DNA from: Bidens hawaiensis
Taxonomy: Eukaryota > Streptophyta > Magnoliopsida > Asterales > Asteraceae
NCBI GenBank assembly: GCA_021521415.1
Contig: JAIQDT010000027.1
Span: 1,511,001 to 1,575,000 of the forward strand
Direction: 5' to 3'
Length of the DNA: 64,000 nucleotides
The stretch's first letter is position 1; every line of letters begins with the position of its first letter. The notes beneath the pieces were generated by a model, which did not search any database, was not told the DNA's origin, and was given only the letters and a program-made list of their open reading frames with translations. Positions 23,761-34,211 of the stretch are shown one piece after another. Made by a program: the position numbers and the translations under genes.

Positions 23761-26700
23761 TGTCACACCCTCAATTTTTGATTAACGAGGTTTTACCATG
23801 AGGCACGTGACATACCAGGGTCTAGCCATGTATTAGAACAAACAATAAATTTTTAATGGAAAATATTTACATAATATTCCTCGTCGTAAAAGAAGTAAGC
23901 ACATTAACAATAAAATTTTACATTTGCGGAAGCGTATAATTATTAAAACACTTAAAAACCCATAGAGCATGTCAAGACGCCTAGACATAACATTTCATTA
24001 AAGACTCCCATCATACTTCGATGCTTAATGGGATCCATGCATCCTTGACTCATTTCAACTTCACATGTGCATTTCAAACACATGAGAAAGACATGCTAAA
24101 TGGGTCAACACAACGGTTGGTGAGTTTATATGTTTGAGTTTAAAACAAGTTTGTATATTAAACCAAAAAGTAATAAACATTGTAATGGATAAAGTATGGA
24201 TAATCTATGTATCAGTAATACCACTAGTTGATTAGGCTAGTAATCATTTTACATTTGGGTAAGTTCCATTGCGACTGAGGTTGACTTGTTAGTCTGTTGC
24301 CACCCACGTAGTCTAATACGACTAGTTCATATTGCGCTTCTAGTAAATGAAGACACCCGGTGACACCCTCTCCCGAGAACCCGAGGGGGTTCGTCAAACC
24401 CAATAGTACTACCTTCCATTACCCAGCCAATATACAATTGTTAACGGTCCAATGTGTATGTCGGACTTCAGTTTAAGTTCACTATGTACACATGAGGTCT
24501 TAACAAAGTCTACAATATACAAAACGTTTTGTATGCATGCTTTATCCCCCAAAAGGAGTAAGTAAACAGAGGGGCAGTGAAACTTACCTCGAATGCGGTT
24601 TAAAAAGAAGCCAATTGTTTAAGTCAAAGTTGCATACTAGTACCCTAAACAATACAAGTATGTAAGTATTTTGCTAAGCGGTTCCTAGAACTCTTAGTAT
24701 CCAAACAATCCCATTGTTTACTAGTGGTTGACCAAAGATTGATTTTGCATAGACATTGACCATAGTTTGACTTTGTTGTTGACTTTGACCAAAGTTTGAT
24801 TTTTCATTGACTTTGACCAAAGTTTGACTTTTCATAGACTTTGACCAAAAAGGTCCAAGTCATTGACCGTTGAGTGAAAAAGTCCAAGTCTCGACGACCG
24901 GAGGCTAAAGTTCGAGTTTTGTTGAACGTTGACCAAAGTGTTGTCCGTTCACCAAAATATCTACCTTTGTCCCAAAATATTGACCAACGACCAATTGGTG
25001 ACTTTTGACCAATTACCTAGACTTAGCCAAGTTGTTAAACATCCTTAATCTCGTTATATTAATCAATCATGTAACTTGCACTTAGCCACTTTCCATAAAG
25101 TCCTATAACTAAATCAATATTTATAAATCATAAGTAAGATAAACATTTAGTCAAATGGTTTCAAGTTGACCTATAAAGTCAAATTCCAAGTTAACACAAC
25201 AATCTTTGTAGAAACTATAATTATTTAGCAAAACAGCAAATTAGACAAATTTGTACAGATTTCTAATCACCAAGATCCATTTTTCTAACCAACTAAATCT
25301 TGGAAATAAATTACCAAACAATTTCCACCAAAACTATCAAGTATAAGGTATCTCCAGAAACGTTCTTGTAATTTTTCAACACTCACCACAATCATGAAAA
25401 TTCATATACTATAGCAACCTACCTTCAGCTACTCTATCGACACAACAGAAAGTAAATATTTGTCAATATTTCATATATGTCCAATCAATGCAAGACCAAC
25501 TGGATTTGTTTCATAACTCAATATATCACACTCCAAGAGTGGAATCACTCAAATATTCAATTTCAATAACAAGTTATACTCTTTACAAGACATACCAGAA
25601 AATTAACTGTTCAACCAGAATTGATACCCGATTTTGTAAATTCATAAACAGTAGTCAAACAGAGTCCAAAAATTATGATCTTTGACGTTTTAAAAACTAG
25701 ACTCAAATTAATTAACCGTAGCATCAAGAATCAATCAAAAATACCATCTTATCAACAAGTTATACAACTAACAATCTAAATCACAAAATCTGTCAGCAAG
25801 CAGATCCAAATCAAAACTTACAACAATCATGATTTTTATATCTCTATGATCCTAAATCACTAAGGGGCCATTTTATATGATCAAAACTCATATTTTTATT
25901 GTTCATACAGATTTTATTACAATGATTTTTAGGGTTTTCATAGCAAGAAACAAACAAACCAATCTTAACATGTAGATTGTCAATTTTATTGTATTTTGTT
26001 TTCTTATGATTTCATGTGCTTGGATACTTTCATCCCACAATCCCAAATCAAAGAAAATTAAATAAAAACATATAAAGACATTCTTAATTTCTTGTTTCAT
26101 CAATGAAGACTCCAAAACGTTGATTCAAGAATCAACAAAACCAATTATATGTATGTATGTCTAGAGATATGTTGTAAAGAGAGTGTTGGTTAAAGAGAAA
26201 AATGTGGTGTGTGTGTGGATTTTGGCCAAGGAAGGAGAAAAGGAAAATATAAAGTTTTCAAATCAAAGTTAGTGTAACCAAAATCTTATTAAAGACATAT
26301 TAACTCTCATTAACAACAATTTAACTACTATTAATCAATAATAAACTTTAGGTTAAGACTTATTTAATAACATGTATCATTTAACATTTTTAATTCAAGT
26401 TTGCTAGGTATAACATAATCTAATGTTCATGGTACATTTTAATAATTAACATGTACATGTAATATAAGATGCATGTAACAAACATTCTTGACCATTTCTT
26501 ACACTTAAGATACATAGACATGTAACATATGACATGTAGCATGTAACATATAATACCACAGTTAATAATGTAACATGTGACAAGTAGTGTATAATATCAA
26601 TAACATTATATTATGGTGAAACATGTGACAAGTAGTATGTAATATATATCACGCCATTTTATATGACACGTCACATGTAGCACCTAACATATTGCCTACC

Positions 26701-26947
26701 ATATATATCATAACATTTGTAAAAAGTTATCATATTTCATATAATATGTATCATAACATTTGTAACAAGTTTATTATTTTAATTAATAGCACTTGTTATT
26801 GTTGTTAGGCCGCCAACGACTCACACTAACTCGTGTTTGTGATTATGCGACATGTGTCATGCGACATGCATGCTAGTTTTATGTCTGAGTTAACAAAATT
26901 AACTGAGTTTAGTTAACGGGGATAACCTACAAATGTCGGGTGTCACA
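23761..26947 (-). mobile_element. Solo LTR, TGTGACA type, 3.2 kb
   Basis: It is bounded by TGTCACA at both ends on the plus strand and flanked by the perfect 5-base duplication ATCTA (23756-23760 and 26948-26952). No primer site or coding domain lies inside, so it is the product of LTR-LTR recombination. Read on the minus strand, it has a donor-like CGAG/GTAAGTTTCACTGCCCC near 24590 and an ACTCACCAAC block near 24115, as in its relatives. A W-box array sits at 24725-25010. Confidence 0.9.
24725..25010. promoter_or_regulatory. TTGAC (W-box) array in LTR
   Basis: TTGACC or TTGACT occurs thirteen times in about 290 bases on the plus strand. TTGAC[C/T] is the WRKY transcription-factor binding core. 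Whether any WRKY protein binds here is inference. Confidence 0.5.
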
Positions 26948-27290
26948 ATCTATAAAGAAACTAGGAAAGACTCGATTATGTGGCATAGACGTATGGGTCA
27001 TATTCATTTCAGAAAAATGAATCATATAATTTCAAATGATTTAGAAGAGGGAGTTTCGCTAAAGTATTTCAAGTTGACCGATTACCGTGTTGCGTGCAAG
27101 AAGGGCAAACAGAAAAAGAAGTCATACCTAACGAAGTTATTTAATTCCATTGATACTCCACTAGAATGACTTCATATGGATTTGTTTGGTCCTTTGAATC
27201 GTGCGAGAAATGTTGGAGACCGGTTATTGTTGAGTTTTGATTGATGAGTATTTGAAGTACTCGTGGGTGTTATTTATGAGTTTTAACACA
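26948..27290 (+). pseudogene. SIRE-like copia integrase, N-terminal piece
   Basis: The frame resumes after the solo LTR: MWHRRMGHIHFRKMNHI, VACKKGKQKKKSY and LHMDLFGPLNRAR, the HHCC head and start of the integrase core, then KYSWVLFMS at about 27265-27290. A TGA precedes LHMDLFGP. The chain breaks off there and the next recognisable residues (IEAxRTML) are at 52675, with about 75 residues of core missing. Confidence 0.8.
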
Positions 27291-27295
27291 AAGAC

Positions 27296-27650
27296 ATACT
27301 TTGACACAAACAGTAAGTAACAATAAAAAATAATCATAATATGAAATACACAATCAAAACAAGTGGACTCGACACAGATTAAGCCAAGCCTATCTTATCC
27401 TAATCACATTATCATATCAGATTATTCACATAATCAAATTTCACAAAATCAAAACATCAGATAAACATCAGATCATTTCAAATACTTATCTTGATATCCC
27501 ACACATTTACTGATAAACAATCCTAAGTATCAAAGACACCTAAGTCACACAAATAATCATTTAAAGCTCACATCAGTTAAGATCACACACAATTTAAAAC
27601 ATCAAACACAAATTACTCATAAAGACCTTCCTAAAGATAGTCAATTAGCT
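27296..27650 (-). other. Copia B 3' untranslated remnant
   Basis: The stretch is AT-rich and non-coding. It follows the end of RNase H and stops at the left junction without polypurine tract or LTR. I see nothing else in it. Confidence 0.5.
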
Positions 27651-28960
27651 CAATGAGGACACATCATCAATCAGACTTCATCAGAGTTGATCATTCTCAA
27701 GGCTTTCAAGAGAAATTGGAATCTGGTTCAATCTAGTGGCTTGGTGAATAGGTCAGCCAAGTTGTCACTAGTTTAAACTTTTTTCATTTCAATCAATCCT
27801 TTCTCATTACAGTTTCTAATGAAATGATGTCTGATTTCGATGTGATTGGTCTTGGAGTGTTGAAACTAGATTCTTAACAATAAACAATGAAGCAGTATTG
27901 TCAATAAAGATCGGGGTGTTCAAGAAATTCAAGCCATAATCCAGCATCTAATTTTGAATCCAAAGAAAATGTGCACAGCAGGCAGATGCAGCAATATACT
28001 CAGTTTTAGCAGTTGAGATGGACACTGTAGTTCATTTCTTATACTGCCATGACACTTGCCTGTCACCTAAAAATTGACATCCACCAGATGTTGACTTTCT
28101 ACTCATGTTGCATCCATCATAATCAGTGTTAGTATAAGCAATTAGATCAAAGGAATGACTCTTAGGATACCATATCCCTAGATCAGGTTTTCCTTTCAAG
28201 TATCTAATGATCCTTTTGACAGCAGTCATATGAGAGACCTTTGGACATGATTGGAATCTTGCACATACATATACAACAAACATAATATTTGGTCTAGAAG
28301 CAGTCAGATACATTAGTGAACCAACCTTTGCCTTATACTCAGGCTCATCAACATGCTCCCCCTTTTCATATACACTCATCTTTTCATGTGTGTCCATTAG
28401 AGTTGCAGCAGTCTTGAGATCCTGACACTTAAAGTTATTCAGAATGTCCTGCACATACTTTGACTGGAAAATGAATATGCCATCCTTCTTTTGCTGAACA
28501 TGCAGACTCAAAAAGAAATTCATTTCACCCATGGAGCTTATGCAGTATTTAGATTTCATGAATTCTTTAAATTCAAGGCACATTTGTTCATTGGTAGATC
28601 CAAAGATGATGTCATCTACATAAACTGGTTGAAGGAGTAAATATCTTCCTTACTTTTGTAGAACAGGGTCTTATTAATGGATCCCCTTTGAAAACAATTA
28701 GCAAGCAGGTGGTTTGATAACTCATCATACCAAACCCTTGGAGCTTGATGTAGTCCATACAAAACTTTGTTTAACTTGTATACTCTGTTAGGGTAATTAG
28801 GGTCCTCAAAACCTGGTGGTTGAGCTACATACACCTCATCTTCAATCTTTCCATTAAGAAAGGTAGATTTAACATCCAGTTGAAATACTTTATTATTTTC
28901 AGAAGCGGCACACGCTAGAAAAATTCTAATAGCTTCTAGCCTTGCCACTTGTGCAAAAAC
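27651..28960 (-). pseudogene. Copia B reverse transcriptase and RNase H
   Basis: RT reads FQLDVKSTFLNGKIEDEVYVAQPPGF and YGLHQAPRVW in one frame (28616-28948). The YVDD box (28611-28622) is intact but lies after a frameshift. RNase H continues at 28032-28583 with [29 protein letters not shown] and GCQFLGDRQVSWQ. A TAG in the QYKK region and further small lesions lead to a terminal NLADLFTKPL-like end near 27720. Catalytic Asp residues are visible, but no frame is complete. Confidence 0.85.
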
Positions 28961-30063
28961 ATCTTCAAAGTCAATTCCTTCCTCGTTTAGTCAGCCTAGT
29001 GCAACTAGTCTAGCCTAGTTCTTTATAAAAATCCCTCTCTCATCCCTATTGTTCCTGAAAACCCACTTGGTACCAATAGCATACTTACCTCTTGGCTTAT
29101 CTACAAGTTCCCACACTTGCAGATCCCTGAATTGAGCCAAATCCTCTTGCTTGCTTCTACCCAACTATTTTATTTTAAAGCTTAAACAATGATCTTGGGT
29201 TCAACTTGGGATAGAAAGCAGGAGTATAAATAGATGTTTGCAGTTTCAGATGCACTTCTTGTAACTCTTTCATTAATGTCTCCAATAATGATCTCAGGTG
29301 GATGATTTCTTTCAACATAGGAAGTTTGCATAATATGATTAGTAGAAACATTTTAGTCAACGTTTGTATCACTGAGATAAGATTCATCAATGATCAAATC
29401 TGCTGTTGCATCATAAAATTCAGGAGCTTCATCATTAGTTTGTTGTGAAGAAGATGCAGTATTATTTCCAATGTTCAAGTTTTGAAACAAAGTTTCAAAT
29501 CTTGCTTCTCTGTTTACTTGTTCTTGACTATGTTCTTGTTGGTTGCTAGGATCTTCCTCATTTAATACATGAACATCTTGAACATCTTGATTGTTTTGAA
29601 TAACTTGTTCTAGATCTTGATCTTGAATTTGTTCAGATTCAGCATTTGAGGGATCCTTAATGAATCTATATTCAGTCCTTTATCCAGTAACCTTGGACCA
29701 CAGTTTGTCTAAATCAATTTTCTTTTCAGAGTTTTCCACATGGACACTTGTCTTGTAAAGAGTTTCATCAAAGTCTTCAGGATAAATCTTGAAAGACTTG
29801 ATTAATTTCTCAAGGTCAAATAACCCAGATGCTCCATCCACAGTATTAAACTGATTTTCATTAAATTTCACATCAGAATACTCAATCACACTCAAATGAT
29901 CTTTAACATAGACTCTATAAGCTTTTGAGTGTGTTAAAAATCCAACAAAGAAACAATCCAAGGATTTAGATTGAAACTTGTTGAGATAGTCCTTGGTATT
30001 CAAAAGTGAGCACTTGCAACCAAAAGGTTTAAGAAACTTGATGTAGGGCTTCCTTTTAAACAA
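28961..30063 (-). pseudogene. Copia B integrase C-terminus and linker to RT
   Basis: A 127-codon frame (29680-30063) reads FKRKPYIKFLKPFGCKCSLLN and KAYRVYVKDHLSVIEYSDVKF, the integrase C-terminal block. A long Gln/Asn/Glu-rich linker (repeated DQDLEQVIQNNQD-like text) and the GTKWVFRNNRDERG start of RT follow, with stops at several points including 29166 and 29352. Confidence 0.8.
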
Positions 30064-30515
30064 GATTTAATAAGGAGTCTTGTCATGACTTATGTTGAGA
30101 AGAACCATGTTCTGAACATAGCAAGCTGTATTGATGGCTTCTGCCCAAAAAGTAACAAGTAGAAAAGCATATGCTAACATGGTCCTTGTAGCTTCAATGA
30201 GTGTTCTGTTTCTTCTTTCAGCTACACCATTTTGTTCAGGAGTTCTAGGGGCGCTGAGTTGTTGAATTATTCCTTTTTCATTGCAAAACTCATCCATTAC
30301 CCCATTTTTGAACTCAGTTCCATTGTCACTTCTCATAACCATTATCTTTGCATCCAACTGATTCTCAATCCTTGTCACACAATTTTTGATAAGTTCAGCA
30401 ACCTCATCTTTGGTATTCAAGAAATAAACCCATGTATATCTTGAAAAGTCATCTATTATCACCAAACAATACATCTTCTTTCCTATAGTAGGAACACTCA
30501 CAGGACCATCTTGTA
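30064..30515 (-). pseudogene. Copia B integrase catalytic core
   Basis: An open frame of 144 codons carries LVIIDDFSRYTWVYF, MRSDNGTEFKN and GVAERRNRTLIEATRTML, so the D-D-E triad is present. The zinc head and the whole protease that should precede it are missing: the frame begins abruptly next to gag-derived sequence near 30520, an internal deletion. The chain ends at a stop after DKTPY. Confidence 0.85.
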
Positions 30516-31856
30516 ATTTTCAAAGAATTTTTCTTTATCTTTGAACACATCTCTAAACTGGTTAAGATATGCATTTCTCATTTTTTTTGTCAACCTTCAA
30601 TGAATAGTTGTCATTGAAAGGTGGAGGAACTTCCTTATATTTGTCTTCTTTTTTGATTTTGTTAAGCTCTCCACAAAAGTTCCAGTTGAAACAAGATTTT
30701 TCAAGAAATCATTTTCAACCTAAAGTGTTATATTCTTCACTTTATCTCCATTAACCATCTTCTTCAACCCAACAATCTCAGTCACATACCTAGACTGTTT
30801 TCTATAACTGTCAATGCAGTCTTGCTCAAGACTTTTGATTCTTTCTTCATAGGTCATGTCACTGGAATCATAGACATTTATTATACTTTGCTTCTTGAAA
30901 CATTCACTCTCAAGCTTATCAACTGTAATTCTTAGTGATTCAATCATTTCAGGTAATTCAAGTTTTGAGTTTAAATGTACCTAAGATGTGGATGATTCTG
31001 CTTCATTTTCAATTTTGGCCATAAATGCAACATTTGCCTTTTTAATTTTACTTCATTTTCAATTTTTATCACTCCAATCAAAGTCTCCTTCTAGCTGTTG
31101 AGCAGTCACTGCCATATTTCCATGATTCCTTGGAGGATTGATGACATTGTTTCTTTTGTTGTTTATAGGAGCTTGTGGAGGATTCTTATTGTTGTTTCTT
31201 TGATAGCTCTGGTTTTGAAGAACAACTAGTTGGTGATTCTGTGTTTAATGATTCTTGTAACTGTTGTTGAAGTTGTTGTTGAAAATGTTATTGAAGTTTC
31301 TTTGTTGACCTTAGTTATGGTTCTGATACTGGTTCTGATTTCTAAGCTGGTACTATTAGCCTTGATTGTTGTTGAATTGCCTAAGTTGATTACACTCTCT
31401 AGCAAAATGACCAGGTGACTGACAATTGTAGCAGATAGCCTTGGATTTGTCAAATCCAATTCTCTCATTTTGGTCCTGAAACCAATGAATATCTAGTCTT
31501 GTTGTACAATCTCTTGCTTTTTAGTGCCAACATTGCATATTGCCACTTTAGATCCATGTCCTCTAGGTCATCAGCATCGATTTTCTCAAGATCATCTTGA
31601 ACAACACTAGTGTGGATCATGTTCTTGGCAACAAATGAATTATAGGAATCAGTGAACATAGAGAACAAAGTTTAATATTTATTTCCATGACCAGCATTAC
31701 CACCATCATATGGTGCACACCCACTGACCATTGATGATGAGCCATTCTCATCAATCAATTGGACATAGAATATGGATTGTCCAACTTGATTGTTTGAACT
31801 GCCAGCAACAAAGCTTCTTGGGGTGTCTTTTGGGTCACGATTGGTTAGACTGATGC
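30516..31856 (-). pseudogene. Copia B gag, C-terminal half
   Basis: Blocks on the minus strand are [21 protein letters not shown], an intact zinc knuckle [14 protein letters not shown] (about 31385-31440), an Asn/Gln-rich low-complexity run (31226-31380) and a coiled-coil segment (30720-30947, MIESLRITVDKLESEC). Frameshifts separate them. The low-complexity part is GTT/GTTG-repeat rich on the plus strand. Confidence 0.75.
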
Positions 31857-32306
31857 ATATCAAAAGACCATGACATGATCTAGACAAAATAGAAATAATC
31901 TAGAAGAGTCGAAGTATTATACAAGATGGAATTTATGGCTTGGAGCATGTAATACCAAAATCCCTATGGATTTCGATTGGGAAGGGCTAGCAATATAAAA
32001 ATAATGTTGATTTATGTTTGGCTTAGTTGGGTTTGGTCATTGGGACTCTTGTAAATGCTAACTATATAAAGCATGTCTTAGTTAATTATTAGGTTAGATG
32101 AACTAGATCTCTCTCATACTTTCATAGTCACCATCAAGAGATGAAATACCGATTTGGTTTATCTCATGTACGAGACGATCTATTAATATAATCGTGTGCA
32201 TTTGGAGTATTTTTGTGTTTATCGTATTTATATTATTCCTCTACATCGTTCTTGAATCATCACGGTGTTAGGATTCCTCACTAACATCGTGTATGGGTTG
32301 ATATCA
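31857..32306 (+). mobile_element. Short LTR-like insertion in copia B gag
   Basis: Gag homology stops on both sides of this 0.44-kb block, and the hexamer ATATCA occurs at both borders (31857-31862 and 32301-32306). Inside are a TATA box (CTATATAAAG, about 32063-32072) and a pyrimidine-rich start (GATCTCTCTC) on the plus strand, as in small copia LTRs. The ends are not clean TG..CA with that duplication, so identity as a solo LTR is tentative. Confidence 0.5.
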
Positions 32307-33086
32307 TACTTTAGTGATCCAGATTCGGGAAATATAGTGTCAACAACAAGCTCAATAGGTTCTTCAATAATGGTAATTTTTTTTTATTCTTGGTGGATAA
32401 GTTCCCCATAGGTGCAATGAGTGCATTGGTCACTTGAAAGCAGGGTTTATCTTCTTTGATCATTTCATTTTCAATCATTTCAATCTCTACTGCTTGAAGT
32501 AAACAAATCACATCATCCAACTTAAGTTCTTCAAGATTTGGTTTCTGCCTAATGAACTTGCTTGCAGCATACCATTCTTTTAACAAAGATGAAAGCAGCA
32601 TTGCATTTAAATCAGAATCTGTTAAAGCATAATTAGTTATCCTGATTTCATTGATAATAGTCAGGAATCTTTCCAATACGGACTTCAGTCTTTCACCATA
32701 TTTAACTTCAATCGATCAAGTTGTTGCTTCAGCCTTTCTTTCTTGATGTTCTTTAGTTCTATATTGCTTTTAAACATTTCTAACAAAGCATCATACATGG
32801 CTTTGGTTGTTGTATGGTGAGAAACCTTCGCCAAAACATCCCAAGACAATCCCAACTTTAGCATGGCTAAAGCTCTGTCATCAACCTTTTTCATTCTAGC
32901 TTCAACAATCGGGTTGTTTTTTGTTCCATCAACCACATAGGGTCCATTCTTGATCGAAGTCCACATTTCCACATCGTTGTAACAGACAGCTGCCTCAAAT
33001 AGCACTTTCCATTTGATATAATTCTCCTGTCCGTGCAACCTTGTAATTTTTTTAGTAGAAACCACTTGATCATCATGTCCAGACAT
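32307..33086 (-). pseudogene. Copia B gag, N-terminal half
   Basis: The start MSGHDDQVVSTKKITRLHGQENYIKWKVLFEAA at 33086 has the LxGxNYxxWK copia gag signature. The 133-codon frame shifts near 32690 into the 32311-32676 frame (ERFLTIINEIRITNYALTDSDLNAMLLSSL). The ATG lies about 330 bases after the primer site, a normal leader length. The gag is then cut by the insertion at 32306. Confidence 0.85.
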
Positions 33087-33417
33087 ATTTTTGGTCTTTT
33101 ATAAGATATTTTGAACAATAATGAGAAACTTTACAAATAAAAACTCAAATACTCTTTCGAAAATAATCAGATTTGTGGATGAAATCCTCAGATCTGAGAT
33201 ATCTTGACAGATTTGAGCAAGATAATAACAAGGAATGAAGATATTATTGAGAAAACACTTTTAAACCTCAAACAAATTGTAGATTTGAGAAATGAAAAAC
33301 AGGACAGCTTACGTCACTAATCAATGAAACAGTAGTCAGCTGACGTCATTCATCGTCTTCAAAGCAGCAATAATCAACAATAATCATCAATGATTCTTCA
33401 CCCAAATAGAAAAACAA

Positions 33418-33431
33418 GTTCCAATACCACT
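33418..33431 (-). other. Primer-binding site of copia B
   Basis: On the minus strand the 5' LTR ends GACCGACA and is followed by AGTGGTATTGG, a mutated form of the tRNA-Met site AGTGGTATCAGAGC seen in SIRE-A. Confidence 0.7.
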
Positions 33432-33532
33432 TGTCGGTCCCAATTACGTCGCCTAATCACTATGTCGTAACCCACACTATTAAGTGTCGACCTGATGGTT
33501 AACGACTTGCTAATTTAGGAAAGAACAATAGT
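33432..33532 (-). repeat. Copia B 5' LTR, proximal fragment
   Basis: It is the last 100 bases of the LTR (plus strand TGTCGGTCCC). It ends in ATAGT, the target duplication of SIRE-A, and the LTR continues beyond that element at 51285. Confidence 0.8.
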
Positions 33533-33641
33533 TATTTGAACTCGGATCGATTAATCTTAACACACACAGATCTCATATCTGATATGTATATATAAATAAT
33601 TAACCTAAGGATCTAGCTCATTGTTAATCTTGATTATATTG

Positions 33642-33698
<57 letters not shown>

Positions 33699-34099
33699 GT
33701 GTATGTATGTGAATTGATAATATTAATATGAAGATGAAGATTGAGAGAGAATTGGACAGCAATTCGTTAATGTTAAACTTAATACTTAGATTAACAGTGG
33801 ACAGAGGCCACTATATATAGAATATGGACCTAGTTCGTTAACATTCCATAAAGAACTAGGGTCCACTTCGTTACATACATTAAAAGGAAATAACTTAACG
33901 AATCGCCCCCTGATTCGATAAACATCCTTAACGAATCAGGAGGGAAATTAGCTTAGATCTAGTTCGCTAACAATCCTTAGCGAACTAGACAATACTTTAA
34001 CGAATTACAAAGATAACTTAATAGTTTATTACATAAATCAAACGACAAATACGTTAACGATAAATACAAAGACTCGAGACGCAAAACCGTGCACTAACA
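33533..34099 (-). repeat. SIRE-A 3' LTR
   Basis: It is collinear with 50748-51284. Its plus-strand left end is TATTTGAACTC, where the partner has TGTTTGAACTC, so the terminal TG is mutated. The LTR ends at GCACTAACA. A (TA)n run of about 50 bases (33643-33695) is expanded against about 20 in the partner. A TATA box (minus strand CTATATATAG) lies near 33811-33820. Hairpin-forming TTCGTTA motifs fill 33830-34010. Confidence 0.9.
33830..34010. repeat. Hairpin array (TTCGTTA/TAACGAA) in SIRE-A LTR
   Basis: CTAGTTCGCTAA at 33959-33970 pairs perfectly with TTAGCGAACTAG at 33977-33988 around a 6-base loop. CCTGATTCGATAA at 33909-33921 pairs with TTAACGAATCAGG at 33928-33940 with one mismatch. A third pair starts at 33830. 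The partner LTR keeps the same three hairpins (for example 51015-51044 and 51144-51173). Confidence 0.8.
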
Positions 34100-34211
34100 G
34101 ACACCCCCTCGTCTTGAACTCTTTGTCTTTACTTTACTTGAAACGCTTGGACTGCCAATCTCTGCAACTATGAATCCCGTTCTCATAACATACACGCACA
34201 ACGCGTTGGAA

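Larger units (their letters stand above)
27296..33431 (-). mobile_element. Copia element 'B', minus strand, internal region
   Basis: Gag, integrase, RT and RNase H lie in copia order on the minus strand, starting from a primer site at 33418-33431. The protease and integrase head are deleted, and the 3' LTR that should lie at the left is absent. The 5' LTR begins at 33432 and is split by SIRE-A. The RNase H wording (SLMYLTASRPNIMF, CARFQSCPK) is like SIRE-group copia. Confidence 0.8.

Noticed and set aside
33643..33695. (TA)n run as a replication origin or fragile site
   Set aside because: Simple microsatellite expansion inside an LTR; the partner LTR has a shorter run.
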